Part shown: positions 1 through 10,916 of the stretch, piece by piece
Numbering within the stretch: the first letter of the stretch is position 1
How the letters are laid out: each line of letters begins with the position of its first letter
NCBI GenBank assembly: GCA_037447655.1
Contig: JBBHKE010001874.1
Coordinates: 312,735-376,734, forward strand
DNA length: 64,000 nt
Direction: 5' to 3'
From: Zygnema cylindricum
Taxonomy: Eukaryota > Streptophyta > Zygnematophyceae > Zygnematales > Zygnemataceae
Program-made: the position numbers and the translations under genes
The notes under the pieces: generated by a model
The model's input: the letters and a program-made list of their open reading frames with translations, nothing else
Told to the model about the DNA's origin: nothing
Databases searched by the model: none

Positions 1-5
1 GGCGT

Positions 6-171
6 TTGAGGAAATCCTTGTATGGATTAAAACATGCGCTAAGGACATGGTACCTTCGAATTCATAAGGTACTTACTAATTATGGTTTTGTTTGTACAAT
101 TTCGGATTCCGGAGTTTACGTGAAAAGAGAGGGAAAGGACCAAATTATTTTTTTTGTGTATGTCGATGGCT
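6..171 (+). pseudogene. Copia RT fragment, upstream of the insertion
   Basis: The translation contains KSLYGLKHALRTW, the copia RT motif usually written SLYGLKQAPRxW, followed about 40 residues later by FVYVDG. Copia RT normally has YVDD here, so the second catalytic aspartate is Gly in this copy. The frame runs into foreign sequence right after that motif and resumes at base 1803. This position is in the palm of the polymerase, so the insertion destroys the catalytic core. The upstream gag, protease and integrase parts are off the left edge. Confidence 0.8.
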
Positions 172-1802
172 TGTCATGCCGCATCTCGTCGGCTATTTTA
201 GTTGTTTATATTTAGGTGTTAGGACGGGCTGCCGCCACACTAATTTATATTTGGGTGTTATTTGGGGTTTCGCAGGACCGTACATACCCACATTTCTCGT
301 TCGCGTCAACCGTACAATTTTCACTTCGCCGTACGCGTCGATCGTACGTATTCGTTTTTGGCCGTAATATGCACCAACGACAACTTGTACCATACTTAAT
401 TATATTTTTCCGGATTTTCCGCCGACGACACATTTTCGAATCGCGTCGAGAAAAACAAACTTACCGTACCATATATATTTTACGCGATTTCCGTCGACGG
501 TGGATTCGATTATTCTACGTCCACCGTACGACTTACATTACCCGGAATTCCTGCGACTACAAATTGGACCGTACCTTCGGTCCTACGGTACCTACTTTCA
601 CTTCCCGAAATTATGGCCGACGACAATTTGTAATCATTTCGCGCAAGGGAGGATCTCTACCGTCGACGCAAAGTACACGATTCTTGTGATATCTCATCTG
701 GACCGTTGACACGTGTGACAGACAAAGCTACTGTCAGATCTGACGAAGCTACGCTATTGGACTATTTTAAGTCGTGAACCATTTGGAGGTTCACGCATTC
801 ACATGTAGATAGGAAGGGTTTTAATCCGTAGGTTATAGATTCTGTAACGTAGGGCATAGGATTTCGGCCTCCTATTGGCTGAATCCAAACTAGACGCAAA
901 TATTTACATAGCACGCTGTACTGTGATTGGCTTGTTTTCGCTAGGCGTAGTTTTGGTTACTTAGTTCATTTCGCATCATTTCCTGCACACAATTTTCAAG
1001 TGGAGGAATTATTCATTTGATTTATTTTCAGTATTGAAGATTCTCTGCAGCCATCTTTTTATTTGTAAAATTGTCCGGACAGCTTAGAGGCGATTTTCTG
1101 CCTTTGCGTGAAGCGTCTAGTTTTCTATTACATTATCAATATCTTGTAAAGCCTTACAAATTAATCTATACGGCTTCGGCCAAGACCTACACGGTTTCCC
1201 TTCACTTTTCTCGTCCTTTTGGGTGGATTTCGACCGCGATCTCACATCACAAACTTCTTTCCCCGGCTGTGGCTGAATTTTAATTAGTGTGGAAGTTGCA
1301 TGTTGGGATTATTGATTTGTGGTTTTATTTCTTGAGATTGTGTATTTATTTCTATTTGGCTTTTGCGCATCTTTTGAGTTTGGTTATCTCAAACCTCATA
1401 AGTGTCGGGCATATTGTCATTTTCGGTTTTTATTTATCTTTCTCGGTTGTTTATGCTTTGATTTGTGATCATTGCAATCAGGGGTTTCACATGGAGTGTT
1501 TGGTGCCACCTTTATTGGCAGTTCCGGACGGTCACTGGTTTTGCCACGGATGTCGCGAGCTACCGGTCGTGTTGGCCAGCTCCTCTGCTGGCTAAAGAGC
1601 TGGGGGGGGGGATAAACCGACCTAACCATAACCAGCTAAGTCGTTGACCTTTCTTTTTCTTCCACCTCGCCTGTTGTTGTATTGACCCATTTTTACTTTT
1701 ATGATTTATTTCATTTCCGATATCTCGCTATCATGTGAGTTTAAGTTGAGCACAGCTGATGATATTGCATGCATCTTCATGTTATTTGACACATGCACGA
1801 CA
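172..1802. mobile_element. 1.63-kb insertion with TG...CA ends inside element J
   Basis: The insertion begins TGTCATGCC and ends GCACGACA, an imperfect 8-bp terminal inverted repeat with TG and CA at the tips. GGCT flanks it on both sides (168-171 and 1803-1806). Joining the flanks restores the uninterrupted RT frame seen in element F. TG...CA ends and a 4-bp duplication fit a solo LTR or a small non-autonomous LTR element. No integrase, RT or transposase is visible inside. It carries a PHD-finger-like piece at 1464-1556. Confidence 0.65.
1287..1595 (+). pseudogene. PHD-finger-like fragment inside the insertion
   Basis: The ORF ends with CDHCNQGFHMECLVPPL, then GHWFCHGCR (1464-1556). This matches the second half of a PHD zinc finger: Cys-x2-Cys, His-x2-Cys, a Pro-Pro-Leu turn, then Trp-x-Cys-x2-Cys. 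PHD fingers bind histone H3 tails. The first two zinc ligands of the Cys4-His-Cys3 pattern are missing, and the upstream 58 residues are hydrophobic and look non-coding. The fragment is therefore an isolated exon or a decayed remnant. A pyrimidine-rich stretch before it could be an old 3' splice site. Confidence is good for the motif and low for any function. Confidence 0.5.
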
Positions 1803-2741
1803 GGCTTCCTAATGATTAGTGACACGTTGTCCGTTATTAATAAGTTAAAAGAGTACCTTAGCATACATTTTAAAGTGACAGATCTTAGAGAAACAAGGTA
1901 CATTTTGGGGATAGAAGTCATGAGGTCCAGAGAGAATGCAATCAAATTAAGTGAAGCTCAGTACTGTAGAGAGGTCTTGACTAGATTTGGTATAATAGGC
2001 GCGAAATCTGTCTCGACGCCATTAGATCCAAAAGTACAGTACAGAAAGTACGAAGAGGAAGAGAATGTGTCAGTTCCATACCGTGAAGCAGTTGGTAGCT
2101 TAATTTATTTGAGCGTAGGTACACGTCCGGATATTGCGGCGGCAGTCTTTGTCGTCAGTCTTTATTGTAATGCTCCAAAAAAGAATCATTAGGAGGCGGT
2201 GAAACAGATATTTCGCTACTTGGTTGGTTTGATCAAGTACGGATTGGTATATAAATCCGAACGAGACTCTTTGCAATGTATCAGTTATTGCGACGCAGAT
2301 TGGGGAGGAGATTTCGACAGTGGAAAATCCATGTCAGGGTACGCCTTTATTCTGGGCGGCGCGACAGTTTCTTGGAGTTCACGGCTCCAACCTACGGTTG
2401 CCCTAAGTTTCACGGAGTCCGAATATATGACGGCGTGCCATACTCCGAAAGCATCTGTGTGGATCAAGGAGATGCTCGATGAGTTTGGCGTTTTGATTGG
2501 ATGTCTGCACATTTTCACTGACAGCATGAATTTGATGGCGCTTGTGAAAAATCCGGTCTTTCACAAGCGAACAAAACATGTCCGTATCTAGTGGCACTTC
2601 GTACAAGATTTGGTTGTAGCAAAGGAGATCGAGTTTTCATGCGTGTCGACTTTGGGAGAGGCCGCAGATATGTTAACTAACGCGATGGTTTATGACGTAC
2701 TTTTACGTGGTCGACCTAAGTTAGGTTTGTTTTCAGTTTAA
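1803..2741 (+). pseudogene. Copia RT C-terminus and RNase H of element J
   Basis: After the insertion the frame resumes with FLMISD, then LGIEV, VGSLIYLSVGTRPDIAAAV and the RNase H region with CDADWGGD, SGYAFILGG, SFTESEYM, FTDSM and RTKHVRI. These are the normal landmarks of copia RT/RNase H in order, including the RNase H acidic residues. In-frame stops interrupt it at 2190-2192 and 2589-2591. The polyprotein end is the TAA at 2739-2741, directly before the polypurine tract. Confidence 0.85.
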
Positions 2742-2756
2742 CAGGGGGTTTCACAA

Positions 2757-2768
2757 TGAGAGGGAGAT
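2757..2768 (+). promoter_or_regulatory. Polypurine tract of element J
   Basis: GAGAGGGAGAT lies immediately before the LTR start TGTTAGATTC and just after the pol stop codon. A purine run in this place primes plus-strand DNA synthesis in LTR retrotransposons. Confidence 0.7.
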
Positions 2769-3220
2769 TGTTAGATTCAATGTGAAACGGCGTCTCAGTT
2801 TTGTTGAGCCCCGTAATGTAATTTATGTAGTTGCGTGTGTTGTTTTGTTTTCATGTGGCGTGGTTTGTTAGATTAGATATAGTCTGATTTGGTTTTAGGT
2901 GCGTAGTTCTTTAGTACTTTATTATTGTACATCGCTATGTTTGTCTCATACAGTACCGCGTACTTTATGTAGTTTTGGTAGTACTATGTTTTGATTGGTT
3001 CGCGCGTGTACTTTTGTACGACATGCGATTGTGTTGTACTTGTTAGTATCGTGAGAAGGTATTTAGGACTTAGTTATTTGGGGGAATAATCATCTTTATA
3101 AGAGAGGAAATATTCCTGTGAAATATATTTGTCTTCTACTGGAGTGATCTCTTCTTACTGTCTTTGCTTTCGCACTTGTATTTTATCTTTCTTCTATTAT
3201 ATTGTGATTCGATCCTTTCA
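2769..3220 (+). repeat. 3' LTR of element J (about 452 bp)
   Basis: The LTR starts TGTTAGATTC after the polypurine tract and is placed to end at CCTTTCA. Its last 150 bases align with the 5' LTR of element F, including a shared TTTATAAG-like TATA region (3095-3102) and a shared TTATTTGTCTT-like block. The right end is inferred from that alignment. Confidence 0.7.
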
Positions 3221-3707
3221 ATAAAGTGCATCAAGTCATCAATTTATATCATATCTCATTTAACAAAGGCATCAATTTTATTTATCAAGTCTTGTACATT
3301 CTTGTTTAAGATTCTTACAATAGCATTTTGAGGGAGATTGCAAATTTATTAGAATATTCTATTCATTTTTTTTTAATTTAATCGGGGTTCACTTCAACTT
3401 TCGCTACTCTATTGTTGTAAACTCTATGCTCCAATCCTATCTACTTTGTGATTCACTAAAAGGCTAGTTCGTTGTGCATTAATGTTTTGTATCTACAAGC
3501 TGGGCATGCACTGGCTTGTATGATGATTCAAAACTAGGAGTTTTGTCCCGTCGTACGATAAAATCGACCTGATTTTTAGATGTAATAATATTCTCTAAGA
3601 TCACACAAACTCAACAAGAGGTGGAACGGTAGATAAATGAGGAGAGAGGAATGGTTAGAAAGTGAGAGCGAGAATGGGAAGGTGAGGAAAAAAGAGGAGG
3701 AGAAGAG
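3221..3707. other. Spacer with purine-rich tract
   Basis: I see no gene here. The stretch 3638-3707 is strongly purine-rich on the + strand (GAG/GGA repeats) and is the left target flank of element C. The right flank at 18231 is also purine-rich, as expected if C landed in one purine tract. Confidence 0.6.
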
Positions 3708-4745
3708 TGCAACTCTGAGACCTCTATAGGTCCTCAGAGTAGGCAGCTCACACGAAGCCTCTAGGATAATCCTAACCCCTTTTTGTTTCAGCAAGAATAA
3801 CTACCACCTTGGCAGACAAAAACTCTGACCACCTTCACCCCTATGAAGGTAAGACTTCTTTGAGTCTATAGCAAAATCAATCTCTGAATTTGCTCCCCTG
3901 AGCAGTAAGTTATGAAGGGTCAAAGTTGGCCTTTTGTACAAAAGCTCTCTGGGAGAGAGGGTCCAATCTATCAAATTTTCCAAGTCCTATCTCTCTCTAA
4001 AACTCTATCTACTGAAGTACGGCACCAATCATAATATTGTATCGTACATAAAGGTACAGGTGCCGGTGTACTTTCTGTACGGCCATTGTACGACATGGCC
4101 AACAAGTCGACACATGTCATTTTTGGATTCGTTCCTGTAATCCCCGGAGATGCCGTGATGAATATGATTGTGCCACGTGGCAATTTATGTGACGTCAACC
4201 GCAAACCGCCAAAAACCTATTCCGCGATCTCGGCATGCTTCGTGGTTGCCCGATTAAGCCGGATTACAATCGTGGCCGTCATAAATACATGCGCAATATT
4301 TTTTTCGCCTTCGAAACAAAATGCGCGGTATCCATTTCGGATATTCCGTACGTCACACATTACAAACTGTATCTATGTATAAATATCTCGTCAAATGAAA
4401 TAGCCTACGTGTTAACATTTAAATAGCTATCAAACCTTATATCTCTACCTTCATTAGAGAAATTGGCTAAGGCTACAGACTACTTGCTACTCTAACAGAC
4501 GATAGGTACCAGGCTCAAATCTTGGGTCTGTCAAGTTTTATTTTGGTAAAATCTACCAACCTAATGTCTATCCCTGTCGGGATAGCATAGGCGGCCATGG
4601 CTCTATTTTCCTCTCCAACTTTCAGTGACTGTGACAAGTGTGGGAGTTGGAGAGAGGAGTTAGAGGCAGACTGCCTCTACTTCTTTTCTGCATTTTATCT
4701 TTTTACAAAACCTAGAAAATACTAAAATAACCTTTGATATCTACA
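3708..4745 (-). repeat. 3' LTR of element C (1038 bp)
   Basis: Read on the minus strand it starts TGTAGATATC next to the pol end and finishes TTGCA. It aligns over its length with 17199-18230. It contains the conserved stem-loop described in the findings, with paired strands at 4611-4620 and 4645-4654. Confidence 0.85.
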
Positions 4746-5501
4746 CTCCTCTTATATTCTAGTCACTCTTTATTTTAAGACCACACTTCTTCGACAGAAA
4801 AATTAGTTTAGGGGAAGGCACATGTTTGGTCATCATATCTGCTCCCATTTCACTATTTGGTTTATACTCCAAATTGAATATATTATTTTCTACTTTCTCC
4901 CTAACAAAGCTAAGTCTAATGTCCATTTGTTTGTCTTTAAAGTAATGTTTAAGATTGGCAGAAATGGCAATGGCAGCTTGATTATCACAAAACACTTTGT
5001 GGACCCCACTCTTAAGATGACCAAGCTCACCAATCAAAGACTTGACCCACATTAATTCTTTTACGAGCAAGAAGCCATGTACTCAGCCTCCATGGTGGAC
5101 TGAGCAATGACCTTTTGCTGCTTGCTGCTCCAACAGCAAAACCATCACCCACATACAATACATATCCAGATGTGCATCTCCTCATAAGAGTATCCCCATA
5201 GCTGACATCACTACAAGTAGTGATGTCACTATTGTTCCCACCCAAATGCAACCATAGATCCATAGTCCTATATGAGATATCTAAGGACTCTCTTAGCCGC
5301 CTCCCAATCTTACTTAGTGGGAGCATTCAGACTCCTACGTAGTACTCATACAGCTGCAGCTATGTCAGGACGGGTACAATTTATAAAATATATTAGGCTC
5401 CCCACTACTTGTCTATAAGGGATCGTCTGCATAAATCTTTCCTCTTCCGAGCGTACCTTATCATCTAAAATTATAACTCCCTCTTCCACACTCCCCTCAC
5501 T
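4746..5501 (-). pseudogene. Element C pol, 3' end (RT tail and RNase H)
   Basis: Minus-strand frames give QTIPYRQVVGSLIYF, TRPDIAAAV, then RNase H pieces SDVSYGDTLMRRCTSGYVL, FCDNQAAIAI and the terminal KCGLKIKSD. These match element B closely and in order, with frameshifts between pieces. The sequence breaks at 5501, where the B array begins, and continues at 13628. TCACT at 5497-5501 is the left copy of B's target duplication. Confidence 0.85.
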
Positions 5502-6549
5502 TGTAACTCTGAGACCTCCATAAGTCCTCAGAGTAGACAGCTTCCAAGAAGCCTCTAGGATAATCCTGACCCCTTTGTGTTTCAGCAAAAATAACTGCCA
5601 CCCTCGCAGACAAAAACCCTGACCACCTGCACCCCTGTGAAGGCAAGACTCCCCTGAGTCGATAGCAAAAAGAATCTCTGAATTTGCTCCTCTGAGAAGT
5701 AAGTTATGGAGGGTCAAAGTTGACCTTTTGTACAGAAGCTCTCTGGGAGAGGGGGTCCTATCTTCTAATTTTTCTAAGTCCTATCTCTCTCACTGACTCT
5801 ATCTACTGATGTACGGAACCAATCAGAATTGAGTTCCGTATGCAAAAGTACAGCTGCCAGTGTACTTTAGGTACGGACATTGTACGACATGGCCTAAATG
5901 TCGACACATGTCAAATCCGGATTCGGTGCCATAATCTCCGGAGATTCCACAATCCAACGTAATTTCGCCTCGCGTCATCCGATGTGGCGATGGCCAAAAA
6001 CCGCCTAAATCTTCCTCCTCGATCTCGGCGCTAATTGCGGCCGTCCGATTAGAATCTAATTTAATCGTAGCCGTAATAAATACATGTGCGGTATTTGTTT
6101 CACTTACGAAACAAATGCGCGGTATTGATTTTTAGTCCGACCGTAATCCGTACTTTATATATTACCGGATCTATGTATCCCGTAATCTATTATAGTTAAA
6201 TGAATAATCGTACGTATACATATTTAATTAATTATCAAACTATATACTACGTAACATGAATCCTAGACTTAACGGCTAAGGCTACCGGCTATTTCCTGTC
6301 TGCCGGCCGGTAGGGACAAGGATCAATTCCTGTCGACGGCACATACCTTTTAAATAAATAAACCCTAACTAATATAAATTTCCCGTAAACCTCAGGATAG
6401 CCAAGGTAGCCATGGCTCTAGCTTCCTCTGCAATTTCTCAGTGACTGCGACAAGTTTGAGAGTTGGAGAGAGAAGTTAGAGATAGACTGCCTCGGCTTCT
6501 ATATTTCTTTTCAGACCTAGAAAATACTTAAAAACCATTAGTTTTTACA
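5502..6549 (-). repeat. 3' LTR of element B (1048 bp)
   Basis: It runs from TGTAAAAACT to GTTACA on the minus strand. By eye it differs from the LTR at 10897-11943 at about 15 positions, one of them a single-base indel. That level of identity indicates a fairly recent insertion. It contains the shared stem-loop (about 6425-6470), the palindrome AGCCATGGCT (6408-6417) and an antisense tRNA-like segment (about 6265-6340). Confidence 0.9.
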
Positions 6550-6571
6550 CTCCCCTTATTTTCTAGTCAAT

Positions 6572-9500
6572 CTATAATTTCAGACCACACTTCTCCCTGC
6601 AAAAAATTAGCTTAGGGGAAGGCACAGGTTTGGTCATCATATCTGCTACCATCTCACTATCTGGTCTGTACTCTAAACTGATTATTTTGTTTTCTACTTT
6701 TTCTCTAACAAAGCTGAGTCTGATGTCCATGTGTTTGGCTTTAAAATGATGTTTAGGATTGGCAGAAATAGCGATTGCTGCCTGATTATCACAAAATATT
6801 TTCTGCACACCACTCTTAAGGTGACCAAGCTCACCAAGCAAAGACTTGACCCACATCAATTCATTTGCAGCACAGCAAGAGGCCATATACTCAGCCTTCA
6901 TGGTGGACTGAGCAATAACCTTTTGTTGTTTGCTACTCCAACAGCAAGCCCCATCACCCACATATAATACATATCCAGAAGTGCATCTCCTCATCGGAGC
7001 ATCACCATAACTCGCATCACTCCAAGTAGTGATGTCAGTATTCTCCCCACCCAAATGCAACCATATATCCCTAGTTCCTACCAAATATCTAAGGACTCTC
7101 TTAGCTGCCTCCCAATCCTTCTTAGTGGGAGCATTTAGACTTCTACTCAGCACTCCTACAACTGCAGCTAAATCCGGCCGGGTACAATTCATAAAATAGA
7201 TTAGACTTCCCACTACTTGCCTGTAAGGAATAGTCTGCATGAACTTCTGTTCATCAGGAGATAATTCCTCGTCTAAGACTATGACTCCTTCTTCCTCACT
7301 CCCCTCACTTCCCTTCTTCAACTCCATTGGAGTTGTACAACTATTAGCTTTATCCATTTGAAATTTTTCAAGCATGTTCCCTATTGCTTCCTTTTGAGTC
7401 AGTCTTATAATTTTCCTTTCTCGGTCTCTCTCTACTTGAATTCCCAAAATATATCTTGCTTCTCCCATATCCTTCATTTCAAATCTCCCCTTAAGATCGG
7501 TTTTCAGTTTGTTAATTTTTTCCATTGATTTACTTAAAAAAAGCAAATCATCAACATAAATTGCAATAAATATAAAACCTTCCTCATCTTCGAAAACATA
7601 GATTGAGTGATCTGAGCTGATACGAATATATCCCAGACCGGTAAGAAACTCATCAAGTTTCTTATTCCATTGTCGAGGTGCCCGTTTGAAACCATAAAGA
7701 GATTTAATCAGCCGACATACCTTACTCTCCTCTCCTTCCTCAACAAAACCTTCGAGTTGTCGCATGAAGATCTCCTCTTCCAATTCTCCATGCAAAAAGG
7801 CTGTCTTGATGTCCATCTGATGCACTTCCATGTCTTCCGCCGCTGCTAAACTGAGAAGTATGCGGACGGAGGGAAATCTGACCACCGGAGCAAAGGTTTC
7901 CTCGTAGTCAATTCCTTCCTTTTGTGTAAATCCCTTTGCCACTAATCTGGCCTTGTAGCGCTCGATTGTGTTATCTGGGTTCAGTTTTAATTTGAAAACC
8001 CACTTACAACCGATTGGTTTTCGGTTAGGTGGACAGTCCACCAGCTCCCAAGTATCGGCTGCCATGATTGAAGCCATCTCCTCATTGATGGCTGTCTTCC
8101 ACCGGTTTCTTTCTGGACAAGTCATCGCCTCTCCATAAGTTTGAGGTTCATCTTGATGAGATAGTTTAGTTACCTTGTTATTAACCTGTTTTTTTTGCAG
8201 TCTTTTGCTACTTTTCCTCCCCCCCTCAAAATCTGAGGCTTGAATAGATGGTTCTCGTGGATTCTTTCGAACAAACTCGGCTTCTCCCCTATCCCTTGAT
8301 TCCGAATCAATTTCCACCACGTCTTCCGCTTCGAGTAGAGTTGTCATTGGAGTTTCCACAGCCGAGTCCTTTTCGGTCTGATTTGTTCCTGCAAGAATGT
8401 CATCTTCTCTAAAACCTGGATAGTTAGGAAGCTCAAAGTCATCGGAATTTTCTGACTCAAATCTGATTTTTACTGACTTCGTATATTTGAAGGGATCCAC
8501 TGACTTTCCTTCATCCATAACTACTAGATGCTTTACTAAGATTATATCTTCCCTTTTTAGATCATAAACTCTATATCCTTTAACATCCTCATCATATCCT
8601 AATAAGTATCCCGGTTTTCCTTTAGGATCTAGCTTCCAATTGGACCGATCAGTATCTAGACTGAACACTTGAGTGCGGAAAACCTTTAAGTGAGATATGT
8701 CTGGTTTCCGGCCTGTCCATCTCTCATAAGGTGTTTGATCTTTTATAGCTGAAGTAAGAACTCTATTCTTGAGGTAATTAGCAAAGTTCATTGCTTCTGC
8801 CCAAAACCTTTTTCCTATCTTTTTATCTGACAACATACTTCTAGCACTATCACTTAGTGTTCTATTTAACCTTTCAGCTACCCCATTCTGTTCCGGATTT
8901 TCTGGAACTATCTTTTGGTGTTGAACCCCATCTTCCCTCAGAAAATCCTCAAACTGGTTAGAAGTATACTCTCCACCATTGTCACTCCTTACTCTCTTGA
9001 TTGGAGTTTCATGGAGTTTTTCGCTCCATGCTTTATATTGTCTAAAACAATCCTCAGCTTCGGACTTGTTTTTCAAAAAATATACCCGGGAATACCGAGA
9101 CCAATCATCAGTTATAGTCATCATAAATCTCTTCCCCCCCGGTGAGGGCACTTTAGCCGGTCCCCAAATATCTGTGTGTACAAGATCAATAATTTTTTCT
9201 CCCTTATAGGTGGCTGACTTAGGAAAGGGTAATCTGTGTGCTTTACCTTGAGCACATCCACTACAATCACTTATATCATCACTTTCACTGAACTGAATCC
9301 CTTCCACCACTCCCATCTTTTTCATCTCTTTTAACTTATCTAGATTCACATGCCCAAGCCTCTTATGCCACATCATAATATCATGAACACCAGCATAATA
9401 AAGTTTCTTCTTTTCATTACTTAAGATCAGCCTAAACATCCCATGGCTACCTTTCTCAGCAATGAAATAGACATCCTCCTCAAAACTAGCAGTAAAGACT

Positions 9501-10330
9501 CCTTCCCTAGTGCTAGTGAAAAAACCCTTATCATCTAATACTGATGTAGAGATAAGATTTTTCTTCAGCTCCGGAATAAACAATACATTGGAGAATGTTA
9601 ATATGGATGTCTTTCCTTCTACTAACACTTTCAGATCTACTGATCCTACAAGAGTAGTGGTGACTATCCTCCCATCCCCGTACTCTATCTCTACGGTGGG
9701 AATCTTTCTTATCTTAGTGAACAGGTGTCTATCCTTACACATGTGCATGGAGGCACCTGAATCTACAATCCAGCCTGCTTCACCTTTCAATCCACCGTAA
9801 GCACATTTCTGCCTTCGTGGAATTTCGACCTCATTTTTCGCCTCCAACTCCTCATCCAAAAGGAGCTCATCGTCCTCGTCCTCGGATTCCGCCTCAAGTA
9901 CCTGTGTGACAAGGGCCTTTTTCTTTCCTCTCGGGGTACCACCGGTCTGCCCCTCCTTTAACCGAAGCTCGGTTAGCTTAGTGCACTCTGCCATATAGTG
10001 CCCCGGTTTCTTATAAAAATGACATAAACCTTTGGGAGCCCTTGGTTCGAACTCGTCGGCCTGTTTTTTTTGCTCCCTACCCCCATAGTTTCCGACCGGT
10101 TTTCGGGAATCCCTGTTCCTCCAATCAGTCGTTGTTGCCAAGGCTTGGCCACTCTTTCCTCCCCTTCGGATCTCAATTGTATTCTCTTGAACGAGAATCA
10201 TCCCTACCACTGAGTTCCATATCCACCTTGAGTCAGGCAAGTCCTGCACACGGTAAACTATGTTCACGAACTCATCAGGTAACTTCATCAGTAAACAGTT
10301 AACCTTTTTCACTAAAATCTTTTCCCGCAC
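6572..10330 (-). CDS. pol: Copia polyprotein of element B (zinc knuckle, PR, IN, RT, RNase H)
   Basis: This 1252-residue frame is the best preserved coding sequence in the window. In order: remnant zinc knuckle CHFYKKPGHYMAEC (103-116, second Cys now Tyr); protease active site VDSGAS (Asp190); integrase zinc finger His322, His327, Cys356, Cys359; integrase catalytic Asp387, Asp450 and Glu486 with 35 residues between the last two; RT motif YVDD at 925-928; RNase H acidic residues Asp1105, Glu1147 and Asp1181. All pol catalytic motifs are intact. The apparent Met start is an artefact of a 5-base deletion relative to element A, which keeps gag and pol in one frame here. The protein makes and integrates cDNA of the element. 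Confidence 0.92.
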   Translation of the reverse strand: MREKILVKKVNCLLMKLPDEFVNIVYRVQDLPDSRWIWNSVVGMILVQENTIEIRRGGKSGQALATTTDWRNRDSRKPVGNYGGREQKKQADEFEPRAPKGLCHFYKKPGHYMAECTKLTELRLKEGQTGGTPRGKKKALVTQVLEAESEDEDDELLLDEELEAKNEVEIPRRQKCAYGGLKGEAGWIVDSGASMHMCKDRHLFTKIRKIPTVEIEYGDGRIVTTTLVGSVDLKVLVEGKTSILTFSNVLFIPELKKNLISTSVLDDKGFFTSTREGVFTASFEEDVYFIAEKGSHGMFRLILSNEKKKLYYAGVHDIMMWHKRLGHVNLDKLKEMKKMGVVEGIQFSESDDISDCSGCAQGKAHRLPFPKSATYKGEKIIDLVHTDIWGPAKVPSPGGKRFMMTITDDWSRYSRVYFLKNKSEAEDCFRQYKAWSEKLHETPIKRVRSDNGGEYTSNQFEDFLREDGVQHQKIVPENPEQNGVAERLNRTLSDSARSMLSDKKIGKRFWAEAMNFANYLKNRVLTSAIKDQTPYERWTGRKPDISHLKVFRTQVFSLDTDRSNWKLDPKGKPGYLLGYDEDVKGYRVYDLKREDIILVKHLVVMDEGKSVDPFKYTKSVKIRFESENSDDFELPNYPGFREDDILAGTNQTEKDSAVETPMTTLLEAEDVVEIDSESRDRGEAEFVRKNPREPSIQASDFEGGRKSSKRLQKKQVNNKVTKLSHQDEPQTYGEAMTCPERNRWKTAINEEMASIMAADTWELVDCPPNRKPIGCKWVFKLKLNPDNTIERYKARLVAKGFTQKEGIDYEETFAPVVRFPSVRILLSLAAAEDMEVHQMDIKTAFLHGELEEEIFMRQLEGFVEEGEESKVCRLIKSLYGFKRAPRQWNKKLDEFLTGLGYIRISSDHSIYVFEDEEGFIFIAIYVDDLLFLSKSMEKINKLKTDLKGRFEMKDMGEARYILGIQVERDRERKIIRLTQKEAIGNMLEKFQMDKANSCTTPMELKKGSEGSEEEGVIVLDEELSPDEQKFMQTIPYRQVVGSLIYFMNCTRPDLAAVVGVLSRSLNAPTKKDWEAAKRVLRYLVGTRDIWLHLGGENTDITTWSDASYGDAPMRRCTSGYVLYVGDGACCWSSKQQKVIAQSTMKAEYMASCCAANELMWVKSLLGELGHLKSGVQKIFCDNQAAIAISANPKHHFKAKHMDIRLSFVREKVENKIISLEYRPDSEMVADMMTKPVPSPKLIFCREKCGLKL

Positions 10331-10916
10331 TCTCTAGCTCCATGAAGAGTGTAGCAAGCTCATTGCAAAAATCCAACATATTTCCCCCTTTGTATACATA
10401 CTCCTTAACTTTCTGATCAGCCAACTGTTGTTGCTGAATCGTACCACTTCGGTACATCTCTATGAGAGCCATCCAAAGATCGGATGCCCTTTCTACCTGC
10501 AAATGAGGACCTGCGAGTCCTTGAGTGAGATGGCGTAGGATGAAGTGCTTTGCCGCCATATTGTTGAAGTCCCAGGTTTCAGTATCATTCTCCTCATTCC
10601 TCGGAATAGGTGACATGAATGTCGAACCAGTTGCTATTGGTGTGGTCGTCTCCTTCTCCTTTCCTTTGTCCACCACCTCTCCTTCTTTTGTTTCCTTCGT
10701 TGAAGGTGGATCCTCTTTCCTGGTGAATCTCGTTCCTCCAAACCCTGGAGGAATTCCAAGACTTGATGGATGCCCCAACCGTCCACTCACTATCCCCAAA
10801 AACCTTTTTTCGCATAGAGATCCGATCATCATACTTTCCCAATATATGAAGCCAATTCCATTAAAGATTGGTACCTTAGAGGGTGGGCCTATAAACTGTA
10901 ACTCTGAGACCTCCAT
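10299..10916 (-). CDS. gag: Copia gag of element B (N-terminal part)
   Basis: The 205-residue frame starts MEVSEL in the last bases of the LTR and runs through FNGIGFIYWESMM and a helical core with TQGLAGPHLQVERASDLW, typical of copia capsid proteins. It ends early at KDFSEKG because of a 5-base deletion; in element A the same region continues into the zinc knuckle and protease. The overlap with the pol frame is therefore damage, not a programmed frameshift. The ATG in the primer site, probably the ancestral start, is ATA in this copy. Confidence 0.85.
   Translation of the reverse strand: MEVSELQFIGPPSKVPIFNGIGFIYWESMMIGSLCEKRFLGIVSGRLGHPSSLGIPPGFGGTRFTRKEDPPSTKETKEGEVVDKGKEKETTTPIATGSTFMSPIPRNEENDTETWDFNNMAAKHFILRHLTQGLAGPHLQVERASDLWMALIEMYRSGTIQQQQLADQKVKEYVYKGGNMLDFCNELATLFMELESAGKDFSEKG
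10885..10896 (-). promoter_or_regulatory. Primer binding site of element B (mutated)
   Basis: Directly after the LTR end the minus strand reads GTTTATAGGCCCA. This is a mutated version of GTTATGGGCCCA, the complement of the anticodon arm of initiator tRNA-Met, which is intact in element C. Confidence 0.6.

Larger units (their letters stand above)
1..3220 (+). mobile_element. Ty1/copia retrotransposon J, 3' part with 3' LTR
   Basis: The visible part runs from the reverse transcriptase (RT) palm through RNase H, a polypurine tract and one LTR. Its 5' half lies outside the window. The protein pieces closely resemble element F near 29 kb, so the two are one lineage. Coding sequence is cut at base 172 by a 1.63-kb insertion and carries two further stop codons, so this copy is dead. 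The right edge rests on the alignment of its LTR with the 5' LTR of F. Confidence 0.85.

Noticed and set aside
10299-10330. Gag/pol overlap in element B as a programmed frameshift site
   Set aside because: Element A has gag and pol in one frame here, and B lacks five bases relative to A. The overlap is mutational.
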